Of a stretch of 64,000 bases of DNA, positions 56,587 through 64,000 are shown one piece after another (the stretch's first letter is position 1; every line of letters starts with the position of its first letter). Both the position numbers and the translations under genes were made by a program. Below the pieces are notes generated by a model. That model was not told the origin of the DNA. It made no database searches and saw nothing but the letters and a program-made list of their open reading frames with translations. The DNA lies in contig JAKCPI010001728.1 of the NCBI GenBank assembly GCA_023213315.1, forward strand, positions 62,001-126,000. The letters run 5' to 3'. Origin of the DNA: Euborellia annulipes. Lineage: Eukaryota > Arthropoda > Insecta > Dermaptera > Anisolabididae.

Positions 56587-58643
56587 GTAATATTTCTTTT
56601 TAAATATTTTTTTAATCATTCATTTTCTAATAAATTAATTTATTTTTACAGATATGACTAATATGAGGCCAAACAATTTGGAAAAGAGATTTTTAGTTTG
56701 GACTAAAAAATACAAGAGTATTGAGGATGTTCCTAAAAAAGTCCCGTGAGTTTTCGTTCTCTCAGATTTTTAATTATATCTTCTCATGTAAAACAGGTCA
56801 TAGTTAATGATCTTTTTTGTTTTGAATAAATTAGAATAATATCCTTAAAAAAGGACAAATTGGTTGATCAATATAATTATAAACTCTTATCTAATTAATC
56901 TTAAATCTAATCTTAATTTTAACGAGGTCCATTCATTTAAAGAACAAATACTGTCATTGATTTATTCGAATATCTATTTATAAAATACATTAATTGCCAT
57001 CAGAAAATACAAATATTGATCAAGTTAGGTGGAAGAGAATTAGAACTTTCATAATCCATGTTCATCATGTATATTTTGCATGGGCCTAACTAGGGGGATC
57101 CCCCACCCCCAGAAGACTCCCCGCCCAAGAAAAATTAAGACCATATGGAATGCCCACCCCCCAGCCAAATTTCCTAACTACGCTCATGATATTTTGTGAT
57201 TTCTAAATCCATTTCTTCCATATTAAACTATTTTAAAAATTTATCATTTCATTTCCTGTGAGGTAAGATATAATCATACGTTTTTATCATGTTCAACTTC
57301 CTTAAATAAATAGCTCTATTACTTTTCACTATTTGCCAATAAATAAGATCCAGAATATGTATATACAGTATATAATATTCATTATCTATATATAATAATT
57401 GCGGAGTGTCCGTCTGTCCGTCTGTCACGCTCTGTTTGACCAGCTTCCCGTTGGAATTTTGAAACGAAATTTTGCAGTCTTATAAAGGACTCTTAAGGAG
57501 AGTCCAGGAAAGATACTCGGGTCCCGAAATTCCTCTAACTTTTTGATTTCTCCGATAGTACGAAACGTATAGAGAAATGTATTTACGTATTCTTTGCATT
57601 TATGTATTCTATGGATGTAAACAAATCCTCAAGCAGACACTGGATTGGAATAGTAATAAGATTTTCTTCGGCCCCGGGGGGGGGGGGCCGGGGCGGGGGG
57701 GAATAAGAATTTTCTTTTCGTAATTAAGAAAAAGTGAGCCCTCGGGCTTGGTGTAGTTGGTAACGCGCCTGTCTTGTATACCGAGGGTCGAGGGTTCGGA
57801 GCCCAGTCAGTCCGATGGTTTTATTTAAGCCATTTGGATACCAAATGGCTTAAATAAGAATGCCTGGACCCCAATATATATATTTTCATAATAACGGGTA
57901 TCGTTTAAAGTCTTAAATGCCCTAAGTTGCCGAAAAGACTGTGTGTATGTGAGTGTGAATGGGAAAAAAATGTGAGTGTTTAAAAAAAAAGGCGAGGGTC
58001 CGCCGCAGGCGAGCCCGAGCCAGCTGATGGGGGTCCAGGGTGGAGAAGCCTCCTTGCCAGGTCAAGACGCCTGCCCAAAGCGGGCGCCACGACTTCTCAT
58101 AACTAAGAAAAGGCGAGGGTCCGTCGCAGGCGCAAAGTCCCCCTGGCTAAACGCGAAACCGCCGAAGGCCGGTTGCGCGGCTAGATAATATAATACCAGC
58201 AGATATATTTATTGAAAACTCCTGGCTTCTCGATAAAATAATATCTTCAGGTCATCGTTATATAACGATGTGCCAAATAAAAAAATAAAGTAATTTAATA
58301 TGACCATGGATATGAACTTTTGATTCAAGGCATATTCAAAATCCCGATTCTTTCGTAAAAGTACCTCATTTGTATTTTTCTATTTTCTTAATGATATTAG
58401 TTCTTTAATGTCTTAAAAATTGTTTATTTCAGACAAGCCACAATGGAGATGGCTCGAAATAAGATGCGAATACGTTTATCAAATATAATGATGCTTGTGA
58501 CACTTCTAGCTTGTATTGGTTATATCTTGAGTGGAAAAGCTGCAGCCAAAAGAGGTGAATCCGTGCAAAAGATGAATCTCGACTGGCATAAGAAATATAA
58601 CGAGGATCAAGAAGCAAAAAAGAAATTAGATCAAAATCAATGA
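56463..58643 (+). CDS. FAM162A: FAM162 / UPF0389 family mitochondrial protein, three coding exons
   Basis: Exons 56463-56586, 56652-56745 and 58433-58643 join in phase to 142 aa. The N-terminus (1-35) is rich in Asn, Lys and Arg with no acidic residue until 28, as expected of a mitochondrial presequence. The middle has the family block around LEKRFLVWTKKYKSIEDVP, followed by P-Q-x-T-M-E-x-A-R-N-K-M-R, a single membrane span near 88-107, then SGKxAAKRGESV and MNLDWHKKY, all hallmarks of UPF0389. FAM162A in mammals is a small mitochondrial protein tied to hypoxia-induced apoptosis; the role in invertebrates is not established. The length matches the family. The ATG at 56463 is the only one giving a presequence. 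The second intron (1.7 kb) holds a Helitron with a SINE inside it. Confidence 0.92.
56652..56745 (+). CDS. FAM162A: FAM162-like coding exon 2
   Basis: Acceptor ttttacag ends at 56651 and donor GTGAGT starts at 56746. It carries the conserved EKRFLVWTKKY block and ends after two bases of a Pro codon. The preceding intron is only 65 bp. Confidence 0.92.
57079..57188. mobile_element. Short hAT-type MITE in the FAM162-like intron
   Basis: Ends CATGGGCCTAACTA and CCTAACTACGCTCATG, with a perfect 8-bp duplication ATATTTTG (57071-57078, 57189-57196). Only 110 bp. Confidence 0.78.
57385..58184 (+). mobile_element. Non-autonomous Helitron with a SINE inserted
   Basis: Begins TCTATATATAATAA after an A and ends CTAG. 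Matches the copy at 24267-24768 up to AATTAAGAAAA, where the SINE enters. The 3' part holds a second AAGAAAAGGCGAGGGTCCG phrase, so it is partly duplicated. The 3' hairpin is imperfect and the base after CTAG is A, not T. Confidence 0.8.
57736..57990 (+). mobile_element. tRNA-derived SINE (type S), complete
   Basis: Box A TGGTGTAGTTGG (57749-57760), box B GGTTCGGAGCC (57793-57803), hairpin AAGCCATTTGG / CCAAATGGCTT with compensating changes against the 3755 copy, 3' module AGTCTTAAATGCCC...AAAAGACT and poly-A. Confidence 0.85.
58433..58643 (+). CDS. FAM162A: FAM162-like coding exon 3
   Basis: Acceptor tttatttcag ends at 58432 and the stop TGA is at 58641-58643. It carries the membrane span and the KRGESV and MNLDWHKKY signatures. 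The internal ATG at 58443 is not the real start, because the exon is open upstream and splices in phase. Confidence 0.93.
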
Positions 58644-58683
58644 GTATATATTATTTGTAAGTGGAGATATACACACTGTATAT

Positions 58684-58689
58684 AATAAA
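58684..58689 (+). terminator. Polyadenylation signal AATAAA for the FAM162-like gene
   Basis: Canonical AATAAA 41 bp after the stop codon, consistent with a very short 3' UTR. Confidence 0.6.
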
Positions 58690-58727
58690 TATTAGAATCA
58701 ATACTCCAAATATTTCAATATATTTTC

Positions 58728-58733
58728 TTTATT
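58728..58733 (-). terminator. Polyadenylation signal for the MIX23-like gene (minus strand)
   Basis: TTTATT on the + strand is AATAAA on the minus strand, 153 bp past the MIX23 stop and only 39 bp from the opposing signal. The two mRNAs probably end within a few tens of bases of each other. Confidence 0.5.
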
Positions 58734-58886
58734 ATCAGTCTTTATAATTTGTTTTTCAATTAATTGATAATTGTATAAAAAGTGTAAACCCAAAACAATC
58801 TATAAAAATGTATATTTGTAAAATTATATTGTTTAAAAAAATTAATTACTAATTATTTGAATTTTCCTACAAAATCTTTTTTAATA

Positions 58887-58994
58887 TTATGTAAATTTTG
58901 CTTTATAATAATTCTTACATCTTTCTTGAAAAACTTTATTTGTTCTCTCTTTAATAACTTCTTCAACGTTTAATTCAGATTGTAGAAGTCTTAA
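58887..58994 (-). CDS. MIX23: MIX23-like coding exon 4
   Basis: Acceptor ttttttttag. 35 codons carry the family C-terminal signature LRLLQSELNVEEVI and C134 and end in TAA. It lies 2.6 kb from exon 3 and only 243 bp from the FAM162-like stop. Confidence 0.92.
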   Translation of the reverse strand, partial: LRLLQSELNVEEVIKERTNKVFQERCKNYYKAKFT

Positions 58995-61900
58995 CTAAAA
59001 AAAAATGAAAAATATATTAATACCACGAAATATAATTATAAATTTAAAACTATTATTTTTGAAACAATAACTATAGATTATATTTAATCAGGCGAGGTCC
59101 TGGGCTTTAGCATCCCCCTCCCCTGTAGGACCACGCCTGTACTTAAGAAATCAAAGGAAAAGATTTCTTCTTAAAATGTGGCGTAGTTCTAATGCCCACC
59201 CCATACACTTGCCAAATTTTATATGCCATAATTATTACATCGGCGAGTCAAGGGCCAATAGATATATTTTTTTATAAATATAAATAGTTGAATGATGAAA
59301 CTTTATAATGATTTTACTTTATTTTGTGAAAATATATTTTTACTGTATAATTTGATATTGATAACATAACTTTAGGAGCAGTGGCGTCATTTGGGGGGAG
59401 GGGGGCATTTGCCCCCCCCCAAGGGCTCTGATTTTTATAAAATTTTATATTATTCTAAATAAAATACTCCAAAATACATCTACGAGTATACAAACTGTTC
59501 AAAATTAAACAATTAATTAAATTAAATATGTTTTGGCCAAATTTGAGTACCCATTTGTAAGTAAATTTTAAGAAAAAAAATGTTTGCCCCCCCCACCCAA
59601 GAAAAAATTTGCCCCCCCAAGAAAAAGTTGAAATGACGCCACTGTTTAGGAGCCTTTAAACTAATGATGATTGTTAGTACAATCGGCCCCCACAAGTGTC
59701 TGAGAGAGTGGAGCCTTGAGCTTATAGTCGGAGAGCTGGCGACAAAAATGGGCAAGAGGTTTCTGAAGGCTAATATTTTCAGAATAGGTTGCATTTTAGT
59801 GATGGAAAGATACTCTAAAGTTAGCACTTCTAGTACCGGAGCCTTTAGCGGGAATAAGCCGGTAAAGTTGCGGGAAGATGGTTTTTCGCAAATATCTCGA
59901 AAACTATGCGGTTTTCCGCAAAAATTCATCTATACAAAAATAATCAAAATTAAATTACAAACAAAAATGGTCTAGTACATAATCAAGCTAAAGTGAATGG
60001 TTCGGGAGATATAGAGGGGTAAAATTTGTAATTAATATGAAAGGAGACACTGGTATGGAGAAATTTTTATATCTTGTTACCATGACAACCATTGTTAGAA
60101 TTATTACAATTACAATTTTACCCCTCTATATCTCCTGAACCGTTCGCTTTAGCGTGATTATGTACTAGACCATTTTTGTTTGTAATTTAATTTTGATTAT
60201 TTTTGTATAGATGAATTTTTGCGGAAAAGCTCATAGTTTTCGAGATATTTGCGAAAAACCATCTTCCCGCAACTTTACCAGCTTATTCCCGCTAAACGCC
60301 CCGGTATTGCAAGTGCTGACTCTAGAGTATCTTTACATCACTAAAATGCAACCTATTCTGAAAATATTAGCCTTCAGAGAAAACTCTTGCCCATTTTTGT
60401 CGCCAGCTCTCCGTCTATTAGGCAACTAAAAGGCTTAGCCGTCGAATATGTTGTCTTAAAAGAAAAAATATTTGTGATACTTATCTTTTAAGAAAATTTG
60501 TCTTCCTGGCCCAGCAGTAAGCTACTATGAGCTCTGCAAAATATTTGATTTCAGTCCTCTCGAGAGACATGCTGAAGAATTTAGACAATCTTTTGGATAA
60601 TCCCTGGGATTTTGGCGAACTGTTGGCCAAAATAGGGTTCAGGCGGCTGACCTGAGATCAGGATCCCTCTTTAATCTCGAGAGGACTAAGTCAAGGATCT
60701 TGGAAGTCTCCAATTCTTAAAATGTGCTCGGTCTATGAGAAAGTAGCGGGTCTGCCGGGCTTGGGGGCCCGTTAAAGGGTTGCCAGTCTCTTTCTTTTCC
60801 CTCTAACCCGGTTCGGGGGGGGCGATTATAAGGGGGGGGGGGGGCGAGGGGGCCCGCCCCCCCGAAATTTCCCAAACACATATACATATATAGGGAAATA
60901 CAGACATCAGCGAACAAATTTTTCCGCAGGATGGAAAACTTTGTTTCCGCAAAAGAAAAATGTTCCGCAAAAAATTTCGTGTGAAAAAAAATTTAGTTTC
61001 TTAAAAAAAAATTTTCCGCAGAAAAATTTTTTAGTTCGGGCCCCCCCCCCAAAAAAAAAAAAATTTCTATAGTACGCCCCTGTCAAATTGAAAAGATATT
61101 TTCACAAAAATAAAGTAAAATCATTATAAACTTTCATCATTCAACTGTTATATATATATATATATATATAACAAAAATTTTGCTCATTTAGGAAGATAAT
61201 TAATGGATTTCCATTCATTGGATATTTTAAATATTTGATTTGTCGCCACGAATATTTCAGAGGTGGACGAGCCAAAATAAAAGCCTTTTGAACAGAGATT
61301 ACTTTTCTTTCTTAATCTCTGATGAAAAAATACTGTTTTAAAACAAACATTGTTCTGTTTTCATACCTAATCATTGTGTGACAAACTAAATATTAATTTT
61401 TAAGGCCAAATCTATCCAAAAACTAATGATCCTAGTAGACTTAATTAATAATTAATTTTATTAAATATGTAGACATATTGAATAAAACATAAAAACTATG
61501 AATGCTTTTTTAATCCTTTCTTAGTTCTTGGAATTTTCCCAAAATAATTTTTTTTTTTTATTATTTCATATCTAAATTAATACTTATTTTTATTTATTAT
61601 GTGAGTTTCAAATAAATTACTTTTGTTTGTTCTGCTCTTAGATGTTTAATCAACGATAAATTATCCGATTCCTTTTCTCGTTGTTGTTTCAATTCAATTA
61701 ATCGTTCAGCGCTTATTGAAATACACTTTTTAATCGCCACATCTCGATTCGTATAATTTATTTGTAACTAAAAAAAAAGATGATGAATCAAAGAAATTAG
61801 GAAATATTTTAAAACCAACACGTGTAAAGCAATAAATGCATACTTCATTAAATAATTGTTTGCAATTGGAAGAAGGATCCACTTGGCCTTTGAAGGACTC

Positions 61901-62139
61901 TGTTGGAATTGAAGTATTTAAATTATAAATAATTTTATCATCTAAAAGTCGCATTCTTTTTAAGGCATCCTACAAATTGAAAAAAAAAAAAACATCAGAC
62001 AACCAAAAATATTTTGAAAATATTAATTAAAGAAAAATATATAAAAAATAAATAAATAAAAATGATGTGAATTATAATAAAAAATCACCTGAAATCCTAA
62101 AAAATCATCGCACTCATATATTACCGGTGAAGTCATCAT
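58887..62139 (-). CDS. MIX23: MIX23 / CCDC58 family mitochondrial intermembrane-space protein, four coding exons
   Basis: Minus-strand exons 62089-62139, 61844-61969, 61621-61767 and 58887-58994 are all joined in phase 0 and give 143 aa, against 144 in human CCDC58/MIX23. Matches to the family run throughout: CDDFLGFQ near the start, a MRLLDDKIIYNLNT block (residues 23-36), SFKGQVD...CKQL, a predicted coiled coil with EREK-like spacing (about 80-118), LRLLQSELNVEEVI (109-122) and ERTNKVFQERC (124-134). Cysteines lie at 10, 53, 74 and 134. Yeast Mix23 is a cysteine-motif intermembrane-space protein, and the exact role in animals is uncertain. The first of two tandem ATGs (62137-62139) is used as start. 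Intron 3 (2.6 kb) is full of repeats. Confidence 0.93.
59379..59644. mobile_element. hAT-type MITE
   Basis: Ends CAGTGGCGTCATTT and AAATGACGCCACTG are flanked by the perfect 8-bp duplication TTTAGGAG (59371-59378, 59645-59652). The interior is G/C-run rich. Confidence 0.88.
59725..60425. repeat. Foldback repeat with a matching open frame in both arms
   Basis: Arms 59728-60030 and 60118-60420 approximately, about 300 bp each with scattered mismatches, around a loop of about 90 bp. Each arm encodes a frame starting MNFCGK(P/A)HSFRDICEKPS. These are mirror images of one sequence; no known domain. Confidence 0.75.
60480..60830. other. GC-richer stretch of unknown nature
   Basis: AGTCCTCTCGAGA (about 60554) and TCTCGAGAGGACT (about 60677) face each other 110 bp apart around less AT-rich sequence. 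Could be an old TIR element. No gene or RNA family recognised. Confidence 0.3.
61621..61767 (-). CDS. MIX23: MIX23-like coding exon 3
   Basis: 49 codons, from a tttttttttag acceptor to a GTAATT donor after EQTK. It contains the coiled-coil region and C74. Read-through would stop 9 codons later without the conserved C-terminus, so the donor is used. Confidence 0.9.
61844..61969 (-). CDS. MIX23: MIX23-like coding exon 2
   Basis: 42 codons from acceptor caatttgtag to donor GTATGC. It carries MRLLDDKIIYNLNT and C53. An open frame runs on into the 76-bp intron but loses similarity there. Confidence 0.92.
62089..62139 (-). CDS. MIX23: MIX23-like coding exon 1
   Basis: 17 codons from the tandem ATG-ATG, ending GGATTTCAG with donor GTGATT on the minus strand. 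It is too short to be called without the protein match. Confidence 0.88.
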
Positions 62140-63376
62140 GATTTGTGACTTGAATTTAGAGGTTAACAAAACAAATTTTGATAAATTTTAAGTGAAAAAT
62201 TAAAAAAAATTAAATATCAATTATAAAGATAGAATATAAAAATTAATTTATGAATTTGTGATTTAAAATAAAAATTATATATAAATGAAAGAAATATTTA
62301 TATACATATAAAATGAATAAAAATTTTAATGAGAGCGGGTTATTCAAAAAAAGAAAATAATATTAATATCCTTTGAATTTCTATTCTAATTATTGCGTAT
62401 AAAACAGAAATACATTTTTATTGTCAACTAGTTGCGGTTTGCTTTCGGCAATATTACCCCTCTAGGCCCTGGCGGGCGGCGTCTCGGGATATGATCAGAA
62501 GTTGTCCAGGTGAAATAATTTTTCTTACACTAGAATATAAAATAAAAAAAAAATAAAGGGGAAGGGCGATAGAACTTTCTGGAATACCATTTTTCAATTA
62601 CTTACCCCCTAAGGGTGCGATCATGTTGGAGCTGCGATAACCAGTCAAAACGAAGAAGGAAGGGGGGGGGGGGTAACTTTCCAATATCCATGCTACTATT
62701 TTATTAAATACCATCAACCTAGCTGAAGATGAGGGGGGGGGGACCGACATTCGTAATTTCTATCTTCTCTCAGATGGCGTGAATTTTCCAGTTTTTTATT
62801 TTAATTTTAAGTTTGGGATGGGAGGGAGGGGGGATCTGCCTCCCTCTGGATACTCCTATGGAAGTATATAGGCCTTTTATACTTATATTGTAAGAAAATA
62901 TTGAGATTGCAAAAATTTCTAAATAAAGTTTTGGGTATAATGGAAAATATTTTAAAAAGGTTTCTCTATTTTATGAAACACCACATAAGCTCTTGCCCGA
63001 AATTAAATAAAACTATCTATTTATCTATTATTTTTCATGTCGCATTGTCATTGACTCTTATCTATAGAATTTGCTTGTGTGGTGAGATTATCGCCTTTTT
63101 AATAAATAAACAAGAATTCGGCATACCATCTTGGCCCCACCAATGACCCCTCTGAGAGGTCAAAGTATAAAAATAATTAATTTTAATATTCTATGTGAAA
63201 GAGAATAATCCTCAAAACAATTTTGTAACTTAAAATTGGCGCATCATACGAATATTTTTGCTTTGTATTTTGTACAAACGATTTTTGTATAATAGTCATT
63301 TGGTATCCAAATGGAATGAAAATGAAATTGGCAACTCCAGTCCATATAAGACATATAAGATAACCGTTATTATTTA
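62140..63376. other. Upstream region of the MIX23-like gene and spacer
   Basis: The first 250 bp are very AT-rich. A small GC-rich patch GGCCCTGGCGGGCGGCGTC lies near 62463-62481. G runs at 62660-62675 and 62732-62741 suggest MITE debris. The 81-codon frame at 62901-63146 (one hydrophobic stretch) shows no known domain. Confidence 0.35.
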
Positions 63377-63716
63377 TAATATCTATAATCAAAATCGTTG
63401 GGGCGAATTTTGAGAAAATCCAAAAAAACTGAAAAAGTACATCAGTAAAGTACTAGTGCTTTTTAGCCGATTTTGTTCAAAAGCTTCGTGTCACGTCCCA
63501 TGGGGTGCCTAAGTTAAATATAAAATTTCAACCTCCTAGGTCTTTTTTTGTTCTTGAGATATTTTGTTCACAGACACACGGACAGATTATGTTGCGAAAA
63601 CCACTTTTTTGGATTCAGGGGGCCTCACGATATCCATCAAAATCTCGACATCGAATTTTTGACATGAATCCAATACTTTCTCTATATACTGTTACATATA
63701 TAGGTAAAAGAAAATA
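63377..63716 (-). mobile_element. Family A element, 5' part
   Basis: On the minus strand it runs from the ACCTATATATG end (near 63703) through GAATCCAAAAAAGTGG to the AAAATCGATTTTG-like block, and lacks the terminal hairpin. Confidence 0.75.
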
Positions 63717-63849
63717 AAAAATATAATTTGGATTTGGACTTAAAAACAAAAATATTTTAAATTTGTAGCCGTAAAGGCTCCTCATTATGCACCATCGACA
63801 AACTTTAAAAATATCAATAAGAAATTATATATAATATTTAAGATATTAT

Positions 63850-63930
63850 ATACATCGCGTATATGAGCCAGTGGTAGGGCACTCTGAGTACAAATCGGAG
63901 GATCCGTGGTTCGACTCCCGGCGGCACAAC
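63850..63930 (+). pseudogene. tRNA-Cys-like sequence
   Basis: GAGCCAGTGGTAGGGCAC fits a D-arm, CTCTGA/TCGGAG an anticodon stem with loop GTACAAA, and GGTTCGACTCC a perfect box B. The T-stem and acceptor do not pair well, so this is a tRNA-Cys-derived repeat, related to the arms of 29081-29428. Confidence 0.45.
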
Positions 63931-64000
63931 CTTATTTTTTCGGATATATGAATAATAAATAACAACCTAAAAAATAAAACCTAAAAAGTCTCTGAAAAAA

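Larger units (their letters stand above)
58995..61620 (-). other. MIX23 intron 3, repeat-filled
   Basis: Contains a hAT MITE (59379-59644), a foldback of about 700 bp (59725-60425), a GC-richer stretch (60480-60830), G/C runs and an old MITE end ACGCCCCTG at about 61080. A 51-bp palindromic piece CAGGCGAGGTCCT...AGGACCACGCCTG lies at 59090. Confidence 0.6.

Noticed and set aside
58225..58265. Another possible hammerhead-like motif (CTGAAGATATT... on the minus strand)
   Set aside because: The GAAA box reads GAGA and the stem is only AT pairs, so it does not match the other five loci.
58443..58643. Stand-alone 66-codon gene
   Set aside because: It is the last exon of the FAM162-like gene; the exon is open upstream of this ATG and has a proper acceptor.
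59522..59929. 135-codon minus-strand frame
   Set aside because: It runs from a foldback arm into a hAT MITE, crossing an insertion boundary. The same arm sequence is mirrored at 60211-60429.
61730..61954. Stand-alone 74-codon minus-strand gene
   Set aside because: It is exon 2 of the MIX23-like gene read through into its short intron; the conserved protein continues in exon 3.
1..64000. CRISPR arrays, rRNA genes, bacterial operons or viral genes
   Set aside because: No regularly spaced direct repeats with unique spacers, no rRNA core sequences, no prokaryotic gene layout and no viral polymerase or capsid motifs were seen.

Overview
This window reads as AT-rich animal nuclear DNA. It has spliced genes with small coding exons, long introns and dense non-autonomous transposons. 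The gene set (a sphingomyelin-synthase family protein, a FAM162/UPF0389 mitochondrial protein and a MIX23/CCDC58 homologue), the compact phase-consistent introns and the hAT, mariner, Helitron and tRNA-SINE mix fit an arthropod. A copepod crustacean such as a sea louse is my best guess, but that is inference and not proven by the sequence.

Three protein genes can be reconstructed exon by exon. (1) On the + strand, a sphingomyelin synthase has coding exons at 45180-46140, 47537-47712 and 50430-50585 (430 aa, full LPP-type H/H/D triad). A GC-rich candidate promoter and first exon lie about 30 kb upstream, at 14486-14750. (2) On the + strand, a FAM162-like gene has exons at 56463-56586, 56652-56745 and 58433-58643 (142 aa, mitochondrial presequence plus one membrane span). 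(3) On the - strand, a MIX23-like gene has exons at 62089-62139, 61844-61969, 61621-61767 and 58887-58994 (143 aa). Genes 2 and 3 converge, with stop codons only 243 bp apart and polyadenylation signals facing each other. Both products are predicted to be mitochondrial.

Regions: 1-14.3 kb is repeats and AT-rich spacer, including a degraded LINE at about 13.5-13.9 kb. The stretch 14.4-45.2 kb is the putative first intron of the synthase gene. It is packed with foldback elements, hAT MITEs, Helitrons and SINEs, with two GC-richer patches (17.6-18.5 and 28.5-28.8 kb) that may be regulatory. The stretch 45.2-52 kb is the synthase coding part and 3' UTR. The stretch 52.8-56.4 kb is MITEs plus an unidentified promoter/first-exon candidate. 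The stretch 56.4-62.2 kb is the mitochondrial gene pair, and 62.2-64 kb is spacer with repeats.

The most interesting material is in the repeats. A high-copy roughly 650-bp element (called family A here) ends in a hairpin. Several unrelated foldback repeats carry a small motif, CTGANGA-N-stem-GAAA followed by an NUH triplet, that looks like a minimal hammerhead-ribozyme core. Several SINE types share a 3' hairpin whose outer stem changes in a compensatory way. A 756-bp foldback element has apparently identical 242-bp arms that are themselves built of shorter palindromes. Most of these repeats are nested in one another with clean target-site duplications, so insertion order can be read directly. 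I see no CRISPR array, rRNA gene, intact autonomous transposase or bacterial-type system.
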